Assembly: GCA_031276295.1 (NCBI GenBank)
Contig: JAISNI010000052.1
Coordinates: 1 to 64,000, forward strand
Length of the DNA: 64,000 bases
DNA from: Treponema sp.
GTDB taxonomy: Bacteria > Spirochaetota > Spirochaetia > Treponematales > Breznakiellaceae
Direction: 5' to 3'
A model generated the notes under the pieces. It saw only the letters and a list, made by a program, of their open reading frames with translations, did not search any database and was not told the origin of the DNA. How positions within the stretch are numbered: the stretch's first letter is position 1; each line of letters begins with the position of its first letter. Shown here in pieces: positions 37,371 to 47,798 of the stretch. The translations under genes were made by a program, and so were the position numbers.

Positions 37371-39848
37371 TTATTTACGGTTTTTTTCGGGTTTCTTTTC
37401 CTGACGTTTTTTCAGCAACTCCGCAAAGGGGTTATACATGGTCCCGTCATCATCGCGGTCCGGCCTGGAGTAAGGCGGCGGCGAAGGGTGCGTATTCTGC
37501 GGCGCAGACCCATCGCCTCTGCCGGCGGGTTTTACGTTGCGGGATTGCGGGCCTGGCGGCGCGGGATGCTGGGCCGGCGCGTGTTCCGGCGTTTCATGCC
37601 TTTTCACCACAACTTTCTTCTTGCCATCGGCCTTCTCAGGCAAAGACGCCGCCTGTTTTACCGTTTCTGTTTGAGTCTTCCGCGACAGGCTGATCCGCCT
37701 CCGGTCAAGGTCAAGACCGATCACCCTGAATTCCAATACATCCCCGACTTTTACCGCTTCCAGGGGATCCTTAATATACCGATCACTCATCTCGGAAATA
37801 TGCACCAAGGCTGTTTCTTTAATTCCCAGATCAACAAAAGCGCCGAAATCAACCACATTCTTGATCTTGCCGGTTATCATCATACCTTCTTTAAGGTCCT
37901 CAAAAGTAACAACTCCCTTTTGCATAATAGGCTTGGGGTATCCATCGCGGGGATCGCGGTTCGGTTTTCGCAGTTCCTCCGCAATATCGTTGATGGTTGT
38001 ATCCCCTATCCCGTGCTCTTTCTTTAACTGCTCGATAAGCCCGGCGGAAAGGTTCCCCGTTACCGTAGCCGTACCGGACGTGGACATTCCTGCCCCCAGC
38101 TTTTCGCGGATAACACGGGCCACCGTGTAGTTTTCAGGGTGAACCCACGTATTATCCAGCGGATCATCACTTTCAGGTATCTTGAGGAAGCCGGCGCACT
38201 GTTCAAAGCTCTTGGGCCCCATGCCGGGGATAGCGTTCAGTTCTTCCCTTGAAGCTATCTTCCCTTTCTCCTCGCGGTACTTGACAATCTTCCTGGCAAG
38301 GGAACTGTTGATCCCCGATACATAACGGAGGAGGGAAGCGCTTGCCGTATTGAGGTTGACCCCTACGTTGTTCACCACGGAAGAAACCACCTCGTCAAGC
38401 ATCTCTGAAAGCCGTTTTTGGTTTACATCGTGCTGGTAAAGTCCAACCCCAATGGACTTGGGGTCTATCTTGACCAGTTCCGCAAGCGGGTCTTGCAGGC
38501 GGCGGCCTATGGAGATAGCCCCGCGTATGGTCAGGTCCAGTTCAGGGAATTCCTCACGGGCAATGTCGCTGGCGGAATACACCGAAGCGCCGTCCTCGTC
38601 AACCACGGTGTAAAGTACCTCCAGGTTGTTTTCTGCTATCACCGCGCTGACAATTTCCTGAACCTCCCGTGTGCCGGTGCCGTTTCCCACCGCGATAAGC
38701 TGGACATCGTAGGTCTTGATTCCCGTGAGGAGGCGATGTTTGGCGTCTTCAACCTTGTGGTTGTAGATAACCGTACTATCCAGATATTTCCCCGTATCGT
38801 CAAGGAAGGCGCATTTGGTTCCGGTGCGTATACCGGGGTCTATACCCAGTACCCTGGTACTTTTGATAGGCTGCTGCATGAGGAGATTCCTGAGATTCTG
38901 GCTGAATATTGAAATACCGTGATCATCGGCGGCATCGCTCTGATCCCCCCGTATCTCGCGGAGTACCGCCGGGGAAAGCAGGCGTTTAAGGCCGTCTTCA
39001 ATGGCCGTGCGGTGATAATCGTTATGGATTTCGTACTTGTTCTGCAGCATCTGCGCCGCGGTGTTTTCGTCAACATCAAGGGTTATTTCAAGAATTTTTT
39101 CCCGCTCGCCCCTGTTTATGGCAAGTATCCGGTGCGCTTTAATCTGGGAGAGCGGTTCGTTGTAGTCCCAGTACATCTGGTAGGTGGAGGTCTTCTTTGC
39201 TTCTTCATCGCCTACGCCTTTAACTATGACCCTTCCGTCCTTCAGGTAGAAACTCTTTACCGCGCCCCGGTTCTCCGTATCCTGGGAAACCCGCTCGGCT
39301 ATGATGTCCATAGCTCCCTGCAAGGCCTCTTCGACGCTTGTAACCGAAAGCTCAGGCTGTTCGGCATTCTCTCTGATAAATTCAGCAGCCTTTATCTTGA
39401 GGGCTTCGGCATCCAGCTTCAACATTGCTTCTGCAAGCGGTTCAAGCCCCTTTTCAACGGCTATCATGCCCCTGGTTTTCTTTTTCCGCTTGTAGGGGGC
39501 GTAGATATCCTCAAGCTCCGTAAGCGTCGCCGCCTTCCTGATGTTGTCGAAAAGCTCCTCATTCAGCTTACCTTGGTCAAAGATACCCCGAATTATTTCC
39601 AGACGCCGTCCTTCCAGGTTCTTGCCCGCGGCAAACAGGTGATCCACATCCCGTACCTGAACCTCGTCGAGGGTCCCCGTCATCTCCTTGCGGTAACGGG
39701 CAATAAAAGGTACGGTGCAACCTTCGGCAATGAGGCTTGTTACCGCCTCAACCTGCCCCTGCCGTATGCCAAGTTGCTCTGCGATACGCTTCCTCAAATC
39801 CGCTTCGTCTATAACAAGACCGTCAATAAATTCCTTTGTTAATTCCAT
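37371..39848 (-). CDS. tex: Transcription accessory protein Tex
   Basis: 825 aa. It has the full Tex order: N-terminal helical region (QLGIRQGQVEAVTSLIAEGCTVPFIARYRKEMTG), the YqgF/RuvC-like domain (VLGIDPGIRTGTKCAFLD), helix-hairpin-helix segments (NAIPGMGPKSFEQCAGFLKI) and an S1 RNA-binding domain at about residues 650-725 (GMMITGKIKNVVDFGAFVDLG). The C-terminal 90 residues are a basic, Pro/Gln-rich tail longer than in many homologues. Tex binds nucleic acids and influences transcription; its exact job is still unclear. Monocistronic. Confidence 0.95.
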   Translation of the reverse strand: MELTKEFIDGLVIDEADLRKRIAEQLGIRQGQVEAVTSLIAEGCTVPFIARYRKEMTGTLDEVQVRDVDHLFAAGKNLEGRRLEIIRGIFDQGKLNEELFDNIRKAATLTELEDIYAPYKRKKKTRGMIAVEKGLEPLAEAMLKLDAEALKIKAAEFIRENAEQPELSVTSVEEALQGAMDIIAERVSQDTENRGAVKSFYLKDGRVIVKGVGDEEAKKTSTYQMYWDYNEPLSQIKAHRILAINRGEREKILEITLDVDENTAAQMLQNKYEIHNDYHRTAIEDGLKRLLSPAVLREIRGDQSDAADDHGISIFSQNLRNLLMQQPIKSTRVLGIDPGIRTGTKCAFLDDTGKYLDSTVIYNHKVEDAKHRLLTGIKTYDVQLIAVGNGTGTREVQEIVSAVIAENNLEVLYTVVDEDGASVYSASDIAREEFPELDLTIRGAISIGRRLQDPLAELVKIDPKSIGVGLYQHDVNQKRLSEMLDEVVSSVVNNVGVNLNTASASLLRYVSGINSSLARKIVKYREEKGKIASREELNAIPGMGPKSFEQCAGFLKIPESDDPLDNTWVHPENYTVARVIREKLGAGMSTSGTATVTGNLSAGLIEQLKKEHGIGDTTINDIAEELRKPNRDPRDGYPKPIMQKGVVTFEDLKEGMMITGKIKNVVDFGAFVDLGIKETALVHISEMSDRYIKDPLEAVKVGDVLEFRVIGLDLDRRRISLSRKTQTETVKQAASLPEKADGKKKVVVKRHETPEHAPAQHPAPPGPQSRNVKPAGRGDGSAPQNTHPSPPPYSRPDRDDDGTMYNPFAELLKKRQEKKPEKNRK

Positions 39849-39904
39849 AGATTGTTATTTTACCAAGAGAAAGGGGCGCTGGGCAAGAGGAGTTTGCTTG
39901 ACAA

Positions 39905-39924
39905 GCAGGGCATCGGCACTTACT
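39905..39924. repeat. Short repeat CAGGGCATCGGC-xy-TTACT, copy 2
   Basis: See the copy at 33946. This one is followed by TTTTTTG and lies between tex and dnaE. The rest of 39925-40164 contains a degenerate stretch of TTCGTG/CACGAA words similar to 1430-1500, and no gene. Confidence 0.5.
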
Positions 39925-40164
39925 TTTTTGAATTTAATATATCCTAAACATCGCCATCTTTTTGAAGAAGAATTAGCCGCGAACCTGCCGAACTATCACG
40001 AACATAAGAGAAAATCGTAAATATTGAACAATAAATTCGTGTTGTTGGTGTGGTTCCTGGTAAAATTCTTGAATTTCTTGGTGATTTCCCGATGTTGGAA
40101 AGTCGGTACTGCTGTCCTAACCCGATACTTGCGCGAAAAGACGTTTGGCGCTATAGTATGGAAC

Positions 40165-43100
40165 ATGACGGATTTTGTTCACCTGCATGTACATTCGGAT
40201 TTTTCCCTGCTTGACGGCGCCGCTTCGGTTGAAAACCTCGCTGATAAGGCGGCTTCTCTGGGGATGAAGCATTTGGCCATTACTGACCACGGAAATATGT
40301 TCGGGGTGCTGGATTTTATCACGGCCTGCCGGGAGGACCGGGATCACAAGCCGCGGGAGAATCCTATTCACCCCATCATAGGCTGCGAATTCTACATGGC
40401 TTCCGGATTGCGGTTTGAAAAGAAAGGCTCGGAATCGGGGAATAAGTACTACCATCTGGTGCTCCTCGCGGCTTCCAGAGAGGGCTACCTCAACCTGGTG
40501 AAGCTCTCCTCCTATGCCTATACCGAGGGCTTTTACTTTAAACCCCGCATTGACGAGGAATTGCTCGTTAAATACCACACCGGTCTTATCGGGCTTTCGG
40601 CCTGTATAGCCGGCGAGATACCCAACCTGCTTCTTGAGGGGAAGGCTGAAGAGGCCGAAAAGCGGGCGCTCTGGTTCCGCGATCTTCTGGGGCAGGATAA
40701 TTTCTATCTGGAACTTCAGGATCACCGCCTGGACGCCCAGAAAAAGGTCAACCCGCTTATCGCGGGTATTTCCCGGCGCACGGGCATACCCCTCGTTGCC
40801 ACCAACGACATACATTACCTGGAACGGGACGATTCCGTTGCCCAGGACATACTTCTGTGCATATCCACCAACAAGAAACGTTCCGATGTAAAGCGGATGC
40901 GCTTTGACTCCGATGAATTCTACTTTAAAACCGGCGACGAGATGGCCGCCCTCTTCAAGGAATACCCGGAAGCCGTCAGCAATACCGTTAAAATAGCCGA
41001 ACGCTGCATTACCGACGTGCCCAAGCCCGGCCCCCTGTTGCCCGACTTTGTTATTCCCGCGGATTTCGCCGGCAACGCGCCGCCCTTTGAGGACAAGGTG
41101 CGCTCCGTACTGGCGTCGCGCCCGCGGAAAAAAGGCGATCCGTCGGATAAGGCGCTTTACGGTGAAGATGAAATTCCTGCCGGGCAGTACCTGTGGCACT
41201 TGACCATGAAGGGCCTTGAGGAACGTTACGGCAGCCGTTTTGAGGATGTAAAGGAAAGGGCCGAATACGAACTGCGCGTCATTATCCAGATGGGCTTTAC
41301 CGGTTACTTTCTGATTGTGGCGGATTTTATCAACTGGGCAAAGGAGAACGCCATACCGGTAGGGCCGGGGCGCGGTTCCGGGGCGGGATCCATTGTGGCC
41401 TATTCCCTGCGGATAACCGATATAGACCCGCTCAAGTACAACCTGCTCTTTGAACGCTTCCTCAACCCCGAACGTATCTCCATGCCGGACTTTGACGTGG
41501 ACTTCTGCTTCGAACGGCGTGAAGAGGTTATCAAATACGTTACCGAAAAATACGGCAAGGACAGGGTTGGGCAGATCATAACCTTTGGGACGCTCAAGGC
41601 CAAGGCTGTCATCAAGGATGTGGCGCGGGCGCTGGGCATTAGCCTCAATGACTCCAACATGATAGCCAAACTCATCCCCGATGATCCCAAGATGACGCTG
41701 AAAAAGGCTTTTACGGCTAACCCCGCGCTCCGCGAATTGGAACAGGATGCAAAATACAGGGAACTTTTCGCTATTGCCGGCAAACTTGAAGGTAAAAAAC
41801 GGCATTCCAGCCTCCACGCGGCGGGAATAGTGATAGGCAAATCGGAACTTTCCGACTACGTGCCCCTCTACCGCGACGCCAAGACCGGCATTGTGGCAAC
41901 CCAGTTCACAATGGGCCTTATCGAGGACAGGGGCCTTGTCAAAATGGACTTCCTCGGTCTTAAAACCCTTACCCTCATAAAGCATACCGAGGATCTTATA
42001 CGGCTACGGGGCGGAAAGTACGCCGGTTTCAATATTACGGATATTGACGAACACGACGAGGCCACGTTCCGTATGCTGGGAGAGGGGAAAAGCGCCGGGG
42101 TCTTCCAGTTTGAATCTGATGGTATGCAGAAGATACTGAAAGACGCGCGGCCTTCAAGCATCGAGGATCTTATCGCCTTAAACGCTCTCTACCGGCCCGG
42201 GCCTATGGACAACATCCCCCAGTTCATCAATTCAAAATGGGGTAGGCAGGCGATCAAGTACCCCGATCCAAGCCTTGAGGGGATACTGAAGGAAACTTAC
42301 GGGGTCATAGTCTACCAGGAACAGGTAATGCAGGTAGCGCAGATCATAGCCGGTTACAGCCTGGGCCAGGCCGACCTTCTGCGGCGGGCTATGGGGAAGA
42401 AAAAGATGGAGGTTATGGTCAAGGAGAAGGCGAAATTCATCGCGGGCGCGGTAAAACGCGGCTACCGGGAAAGCGACGCCGACCGTATCTTTGAAATACT
42501 TATCCCCTTTGCCGGTTACGGCTTTAACAAGAGCCATGCCGCGGCCTATTCGGTGCTGGCCTACCAGACGGCCTATCTCAAGGCCAACTTCCCCGCGGAA
42601 TTTATGGCGGCAAACCTTACCAACGAAATCAACAATACCGACAAGCTGCCCGAATATATTGACGAGGCGCGGCAGATGGGTATCACGATAGCGTCGCCTG
42701 ATGTCAACCGGTCGGACAAACTCTTTACCGTTGTTGACGGTCGTATTATCTACGGCTTTCTGGGGATTAAAGGCATAGGGACAAAGCCCGCCGAGGAAAT
42801 TGTTTCATGCCGCAGAAACGGGCCCTACCGGGACTTTATCGACTTTCTAAACCGCGTGGATATTCACAAGGTAGGCAAGAAGGTGATTGAGCTTCTCATT
42901 CAGACCGGCGCCTTCGACTCGTTGGGACAAACCAGGGAATGTCTGATCGGTAATCTGGAAAAAGCCGTTGAATATACGGAAAATATCAAGGATGATAAAA
43001 AATTCGGCCAAACCAGCCTCTTTGGCGATACCGAGGAAAAGGAATATCCTGATTTTCAGTTTGAGGAATACCCCGCGGACAGCCGTGAAAACTGGCTTAA

Positions 43101-43995
43101 AGTAGAAAAAGATCTTATCGGCTTTTATTTTTCGGGCCACCCTATGGATAACTACAAGGACGTGTGGAAGTACGCCTGTACCCTGAACCTTGCCGAAATC
43201 GAAAAGGCTGAAGACGGCGAGTATACCCTTGTAGGGATCATCAAGAGCCTGCGTACTCTCATGGATAAGAATAAAAACGAGATGGCCTTTGTGTCCATCG
43301 CGGATTACCGGGGGGAAGCGGATCTGGTATTCTTCTCAAAGGCATGGGAAAAATGCAAGGCGGAGATCGAAGCGGAAAAGATCGTCGCCCTTAAAGGGAG
43401 GATACGCCGCTCCGCCGACAAGAAACGGGATAAACCTTCGGTCGAAATTACAGCCGTTCTGGACATGGACCGCCTTGAACGCGCCGCCGCCCGCGCTTTG
43501 GCAAAAAACCAGGGGAATGACAAAACCAATACGGCTCCATCCGCCGTACCCTCCGGCAGCAGCCAGCAAGCCCCCGGAGCGGCAAAAAGCGGCGCTTCCG
43601 AACTCGGCACGGGCGGAAATGCGGGTTCACTCGGAGCTTATAGCTCCGATCCATACCGGCAGCTCAGGGACCCGGCGGCCCGTACCGCGGAAGGGGCAGG
43701 CATGATGCATCCGCTGATGGAGGAGGAGCCTCCGCAGACAGACAGTGGCACGGCGGCCTACCGCGAATTGCACATACGATTGAACAGCAACGCGGTACAA
43801 TCCGATGAAAACCTCTACCCAATCCGCAACTACCTTACCGGCAATCCCGGTTCCTGCACCGTCTTTATCCACGTACCGCTTAAAGAGGGTGAAGCTATTA
43901 TCCGCACGCTGCCTGAGTTTAAAGCGGCGGCAGGCGCCGATCAGATCGGTAGCTTACGGCGTTACACCGGCGTCGCAATGGTCTGGGGTGAATAG
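40165..43995 (+). CDS. dnaE: DNA polymerase III alpha subunit DnaE
   Basis: 1276 aa from the ATG at 40165. The PHP domain opens at once (FVHLHVHSDFSLLDGAASVENLA), so the longer in-frame extension to 40024 is rejected. The catalytic aspartates are in ISMPDFDVDFCFERR, and GRGSGAGSIVAYSL, VYQEQVMQVAQIIAGYSLG and NKSHAAAYSVLAYQTAYLKANFPAEF mark the polymerase core. An OB-fold follows (EYTLVGIIKSLRT). It replicates the chromosome and belongs to the DnaE1 type. A TATAGT box six bases before the ATG, with no ribosome site, suggests a leaderless or very short-leader message. The C-terminus includes an Ala/Gly/Ser-rich linker near residues 1115-1180. Confidence 0.96.
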   Translation: MTDFVHLHVHSDFSLLDGAASVENLADKAASLGMKHLAITDHGNMFGVLDFITACREDRDHKPRENPIHPIIGCEFYMASGLRFEKKGSESGNKYYHLVLLAASREGYLNLVKLSSYAYTEGFYFKPRIDEELLVKYHTGLIGLSACIAGEIPNLLLEGKAEEAEKRALWFRDLLGQDNFYLELQDHRLDAQKKVNPLIAGISRRTGIPLVATNDIHYLERDDSVAQDILLCISTNKKRSDVKRMRFDSDEFYFKTGDEMAALFKEYPEAVSNTVKIAERCITDVPKPGPLLPDFVIPADFAGNAPPFEDKVRSVLASRPRKKGDPSDKALYGEDEIPAGQYLWHLTMKGLEERYGSRFEDVKERAEYELRVIIQMGFTGYFLIVADFINWAKENAIPVGPGRGSGAGSIVAYSLRITDIDPLKYNLLFERFLNPERISMPDFDVDFCFERREEVIKYVTEKYGKDRVGQIITFGTLKAKAVIKDVARALGISLNDSNMIAKLIPDDPKMTLKKAFTANPALRELEQDAKYRELFAIAGKLEGKKRHSSLHAAGIVIGKSELSDYVPLYRDAKTGIVATQFTMGLIEDRGLVKMDFLGLKTLTLIKHTEDLIRLRGGKYAGFNITDIDEHDEATFRMLGEGKSAGVFQFESDGMQKILKDARPSSIEDLIALNALYRPGPMDNIPQFINSKWGRQAIKYPDPSLEGILKETYGVIVYQEQVMQVAQIIAGYSLGQADLLRRAMGKKKMEVMVKEKAKFIAGAVKRGYRESDADRIFEILIPFAGYGFNKSHAAAYSVLAYQTAYLKANFPAEFMAANLTNEINNTDKLPEYIDEARQMGITIASPDVNRSDKLFTVVDGRIIYGFLGIKGIGTKPAEEIVSCRRNGPYRDFIDFLNRVDIHKVGKKVIELLIQTGAFDSLGQTRECLIGNLEKAVEYTENIKDDKKFGQTSLFGDTEEKEYPDFQFEEYPADSRENWLKVEKDLIGFYFSGHPMDNYKDVWKYACTLNLAEIEKAEDGEYTLVGIIKSLRTLMDKNKNEMAFVSIADYRGEADLVFFSKAWEKCKAEIEAEKIVALKGRIRRSADKKRDKPSVEITAVLDMDRLERAAARALAKNQGNDKTNTAPSAVPSGSSQQAPGAAKSGASELGTGGNAGSLGAYSSDPYRQLRDPAARTAEGAGMMHPLMEEEPPQTDSGTAAYRELHIRLNSNAVQSDENLYPIRNYLTGNPGSCTVFIHVPLKEGEAIIRTLPEFKAAAGADQIGSLRRYTGVAMVWGE

Positions 43996-44035
43996 GCCCT
44001 CCGGCCATACCGTCAAACCTGACTGCCAAGAGGGC

Positions 44036-44057
44036 CCCCAGGAGCAAGCTCCTGGGG
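44036..44057. other. Perfect hairpin between dnaE and the immunophilin gene
   Basis: CCCCAGGAG and CTCCTGGGG surround a short loop between two convergent genes. Without a T-run on either side, factor-independent termination is doubtful; it may act as a bidirectional 3'-end stabiliser. Confidence 0.5.
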
Positions 44058-44085
44058 ATGATGGTCCGCCCCTCCAATCAAGCCC

Positions 44086-45150
44086 TTACCGTATCCCGAC
44101 CAGTTCCATCTCGAATACCAGAAAGCTGTTTTCGGGAATGGCGCCCCCGCCCGCGCCCCTTTCGCCGTAGGCAAGTTCCGGTGGGATAACCACAAGGCGT
44201 TTTTCACCCAGCTTCATGTCCAGAACCGTTTCTTCCCAACCGGGGATAATAAGGCCTACACCGGCCTGAAATTCCAAAGGGCCGCCCTGAATATCGGAGG
44301 AGTCAAAGACCTCGCCCGAAAGGAACATACCCTTGTAGTTCACTCGGACAATTTTCCCCCGCGCGGGTTTCGTGCCCGTCCCCTGCTTCTGAATGATATA
44401 GCGCAGGCCGGAAACTGTTTCTACCGCATTGGGGTATTTTGTCTTTATCTGGGTCAGATCGGCATCCCGTTTTGCCTTGACGCGGTTTGACCGGGCCGCG
44501 TTTGCCCCTTTGAGGAGGGCGTCAAACGCAGCCTGATCGGTCTTAAAGGCATTTGCCATAGGGCCGTTACGGATTATCGTAATTTTTTCTATTTTATCGC
44601 CCTGCTGAATGGCATTGACCACCTTTTGACCCTCTACCACCCTGCCGAAAACCGTATGCCTGCCGTCAAGGTGGGGGGTCGCCGTATGGGTTATGAAGAA
44701 CTGGCTGCCGTTGGTTCCCGGCCCCGCGTTGGCCATAGACAGTATGCCTGCCCGGTCGTGCTTGAGGGTATAGTCAATCTCATCGGGGAAGCCGTACCCC
44801 GGACCGCCCGTACCGTTACCAAGCGGATCGCCGCCCTGGATCATAAAGCCGGCGATAACACGGTGAAATTTCAGGCCGTCGTAGAAGGGTTTACCGCCGG
44901 TTACGGCCATTTTCCCTTCGGCAAGGGCTACGAAATTACAAACGGTAAGGGGCGCCTTCTGGTATTCAAGACGGAGCACGATATCGCCGCGGGATGTCGC
45001 TATCCAGGCGAAGAGTCCGTCCCCCAAGGCCGCATCATTCGGAGCGGGAAAAGCCGTATTGGCTATAAGAAACAGCAAAAAAACGGCTATACCGGCCCAT
45101 CGAGGCTGTTTACCCGAAAAAAAATTCCTGCAATATTTATGGATATTCAT
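44086..45150 (-). CDS. Dual peptidyl-prolyl isomerase: cyclophilin-FKBP fusion
   Basis: 354 aa. An N-terminal hydrophobic segment ([19 protein letters not shown]) is a probable signal peptide, placing the protein in the periplasm. The cyclophilin domain (about 45-215) shows [71 protein letters not shown]. After a linker, an FKBP domain (about 255-354) shows [49 protein letters not shown]. Both catalytic pockets look intact. The cyclophilin-then-FKBP order is known from a few bacteria including treponemes. It should fold exported proteins. An upstream start at 45165 is possible; neither has a clear ribosome site. Confidence 0.93.
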   Translation of the reverse strand: MNIHKYCRNFFSGKQPRWAGIAVFLLFLIANTAFPAPNDAALGDGLFAWIATSRGDIVLRLEYQKAPLTVCNFVALAEGKMAVTGGKPFYDGLKFHRVIAGFMIQGGDPLGNGTGGPGYGFPDEIDYTLKHDRAGILSMANAGPGTNGSQFFITHTATPHLDGRHTVFGRVVEGQKVVNAIQQGDKIEKITIIRNGPMANAFKTDQAAFDALLKGANAARSNRVKAKRDADLTQIKTKYPNAVETVSGLRYIIQKQGTGTKPARGKIVRVNYKGMFLSGEVFDSSDIQGGPLEFQAGVGLIIPGWEETVLDMKLGEKRLVVIPPELAYGERGAGGGAIPENSFLVFEMELVGIR

Positions 45151-45369
45151 ACCATATAATATCATAAAAAGATGAAAAAGTTACAAGAAGTTTAGAATTA
45201 TACGGGCCTGTTTATTGGCCGATACTGGGTATATGTAAGTAGTGTCTTATCGGTAATGGAGATACATTATTAGTCAAAACTGCGGATCCGCGGCTCCCTT
45301 AAAAAGTATACCGGTTCGTTTGAGGTAAATATTGATACTATACCGGTATGATTGTATGATTGATTTATT

Positions 45370-47007
45370 ATGAATATAAATGAAATTCGAGAAGAACTGT
45401 TCCGCCGGGACTATCCTGCCTTGCGGCCCAATTCGGATCCTGATATCGAACGATACTGCTACCTCCGTACCTCGGGTTTCCCCAGAGAAGCCCTTAACCT
45501 TTACGAATCCCGGTTAAGGCCCCGCTATCCCAACGATGAATTCCGTACAGCCTTGCTGCGTACCTACCGCAACAGGGACCCTGTCTTTTTACAGCTTTTG
45601 TCCGCCGCATACCGGCGGCTGGCTGAAATTTCTTTGGATAGAACCAGGAAGATCATAGATTTTATTGCAAAAAAGATCGAAACCTATAACCCCAAGGATG
45701 TGTATTCAACCTTAAAAACGGTGGAGGATATTTTAAAGGTACTCCCCCAGGAGAGATACGCCGCAATGTCGGGGATAGACCGATACTACGAATACGCGCG
45801 CGCGCTGAAGTTCCAGGTCAAACTTACCGGCAAAGCCGCCAACCTGGTACACGCCTATCTTGATCAGTCCCTCGGTGTGATTGGGAACGAACTGCGCCGC
45901 CGCGAGAATAAAAAACGGCAGGAAGCCGAGCGTGAACGGCAACGCCGCCTCATGGAGGACTGGAATGATTATGAATGGCAAAAAAAACACGGCATCCAGG
46001 CGGAATCGATTCCGTTTCTGGATATGTCTTCGATTGTTTTTTCGCCCCAGGACCTTGCCCGCATTGAAATTCCCTCCACTTTTACCCGCCTTGAAGATAA
46101 GACGCTTGCCTACTGCCTGAAGTACTGGCATCTTGTCCATGACGACGCATTTGAACGGGTACTCTACCTCTATTCAAAGAAGTACGGCGTCAAAAATTAT
46201 GACGCTTATAAAATTATCCGCGTAGGCCGATTCAGGAATATGCGGGATGACGAGATACTTACCCAGGTTATGTCGTCCCTGATGACCGGCTACTATTATT
46301 CCGTTCAGGGGGATAGATACCTCCAGCAGCAGTGGAATGTCATGAAGGGCTATCTCAGCAAGCCTTCCACCGCCGTAACGGCGGGAATGCCCAGGCAAAA
46401 AAAGGTAAAACAGGACAAAAAAGCCGCCGATGTAAAGAGTAAACCGAAAAAGGCGGAACAGGGCAGAAAAATTACCGTTCCTTCCAAAACAGATGCGGGC
46501 CGTACCGCCAAGAAAGTACGGCAGCCTGTTCATACCGCTTTACCCCGAAAACGGGGAAAACCTGCCGCGATCCCCGCGGCGCCGACGATCAGGGGAGAGA
46601 TTCCTTTGCAGGCACAGGACAAGAAAAACAAGGCGGGGCCCCTGCCGGCGGAAAAAGGAGGAAGCATCTATACCATAAAAACCCATCTTCCAAAACCGGA
46701 GATAAAGGCCGGAGGCTCCGTCGCAGACCGGCTCCGCGAGCTATCAGGGCGTTCCTACGATATTTACCAGGATCGCTTCCTTGCCAACGCGCTCTCCGCC
46801 ATCCGCAAAGTATTGGGCGCCAAAAAGGGGATTTTCTTTACCCTGCCGGAACGGGTTGAAACGCTTATCTTTACGTTTTTTAAAGAACACTATTCGGACC
46901 CCTATATGAACTGGGCCGAGAGCAGGGAAAGGGCAGAAGCAGCCTCATTGGGGTTTGACATTCCCTCCCTGGACCCCATTATCAGGGAATGTTTCAGGAA
47001 GCTGTAG
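45370..47007 (+). CDS. Conserved spirochetal protein of unknown function
   Basis: 545 aa. The N-terminal 350 residues are alpha-helical, with a charged coiled segment (RRRENKKRQEAERERQRRLMEDW) near 175-200, and no motif I recognise. Residues about 340-435 are a Lys/Ala/Pro-rich low-complexity linker, followed by a compact C-terminal domain (about 450-545, SVADRLRELSGRSYDIYQDRF). The N- and C-terminal domains joined by a basic linker recall nucleic-acid-binding or scaffold proteins, but that is a guess. It stands alone between dnaE/immunophilin and recR. Two TATACCGGT words lie at about 45307 and 45341, upstream of the start. Confidence 0.6.
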   Translation: MNINEIREELFRRDYPALRPNSDPDIERYCYLRTSGFPREALNLYESRLRPRYPNDEFRTALLRTYRNRDPVFLQLLSAAYRRLAEISLDRTRKIIDFIAKKIETYNPKDVYSTLKTVEDILKVLPQERYAAMSGIDRYYEYARALKFQVKLTGKAANLVHAYLDQSLGVIGNELRRRENKKRQEAERERQRRLMEDWNDYEWQKKHGIQAESIPFLDMSSIVFSPQDLARIEIPSTFTRLEDKTLAYCLKYWHLVHDDAFERVLYLYSKKYGVKNYDAYKIIRVGRFRNMRDDEILTQVMSSLMTGYYYSVQGDRYLQQQWNVMKGYLSKPSTAVTAGMPRQKKVKQDKKAADVKSKPKKAEQGRKITVPSKTDAGRTAKKVRQPVHTALPRKRGKPAAIPAAPTIRGEIPLQAQDKKNKAGPLPAEKGGSIYTIKTHLPKPEIKAGGSVADRLRELSGRSYDIYQDRFLANALSAIRKVLGAKKGIFFTLPERVETLIFTFFKEHYSDPYMNWAESRERAEAASLGFDIPSLDPIIRECFRKL

Positions 47008-47210
47008 CGAACTAACCCCGCATCTAAAAAGCGATGCCTCCTGTTTTAAGCGCCGCGTTATTGAGCCGGAGCAGAACTTCGGGATAGTAAACCCCGAAGC
47101 GCGAATAAAACCGCGTAAATGTTTTCATCCCGCTACGCCCTTCTTCAGGGAACAAGTCCCCTGTACTTTCAACGATTTTGTATAGGAAAAACAAGTTCTA
47201 CCCCAAACCG

Positions 47211-47798
47211 CTACAGTTTTACCCGTCCGCGGAAGCTACGCGATAAGGTAAGGCGATCCGTGTACTCAAGATCCCCGCCTACGGGCAGGCCCGAAGCCAG
47301 ACGGCTGATTTCGACGGGGACGCCGGTAAGCATTTTTTGCAGGTAGAGGGCCGTTGTGTCCCCTTCTACGGTAGGGTTCATGGCAAGGATAAGTTCGCGT
47401 ATACCCTCGCCGCGAACCCGGTCTATAAGCCGGTTTATACCGAGATCGCCGGGGCCTATGCCTTCCAGTGGGGCAATAAGGCCGCCCAATACGAAAAAAA
47501 GGCCGCGGAATTCCCTGGCTTCCTCAATGATCCTCACGTCCTGGGCTTTTTCTACCACGCAGATAAGACTCCGATCGCGGTCCGGATCGGTGCAGATGGG
47601 ACAGGGGTCGGTTTCGGTATAGTTGCCGCAGAGCGAACACTGATGGATAGCGTCGCGGAGGCCGCCGAGTTCGTGTACCAGGGCCGCGGTGTAGGCGGGA
47701 TCGGCATCCAGCATATAGTAGGAAAGTCGGGCGGCAGTTTTTTTGCCTATTCCCGGCAGTCGTGCAAGAAGGGCTGTAAGCCGGTCAAGGGCATTCAT
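47211..47798 (-). CDS. recR: Recombination mediator RecR
   Basis: 195 aa. It has the helix-hairpin-helix N-terminus (LARLPGIGKKTAARLSYYML), the Cys4 zinc motif (CSLCGNYTETDPCPIC), a Toprim domain beginning LICVVEKAQDV, and the conserved C-terminal LASGLPVGGDLEYTD Walker-B-like strand. RecR with RecO loads RecA on gapped DNA. Its start overlaps ebfC by 4 bases, the usual dnaX-ebfC-recR arrangement. Confidence 0.96.
   Translation of the reverse strand: MNALDRLTALLARLPGIGKKTAARLSYYMLDADPAYTAALVHELGGLRDAIHQCSLCGNYTETDPCPICTDPDRDRSLICVVEKAQDVRIIEEAREFRGLFFVLGGLIAPLEGIGPGDLGINRLIDRVRGEGIRELILAMNPTVEGDTTALYLQKMLTGVPVEISRLASGLPVGGDLEYTDRLTLSRSFRGRVKL

Noticed and set aside
40117..41985. A 622-codon open frame antisense to dnaE
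   Set aside because: It lies entirely within the conserved dnaE coding region, follows the codon pattern of the sense gene, has no ribosome site and shows no protein motif.
44036..44057. Calling the hairpin between dnaE and the immunophilin gene a terminator
   Set aside because: There is no T-run on either strand, so I list it only as a hairpin.
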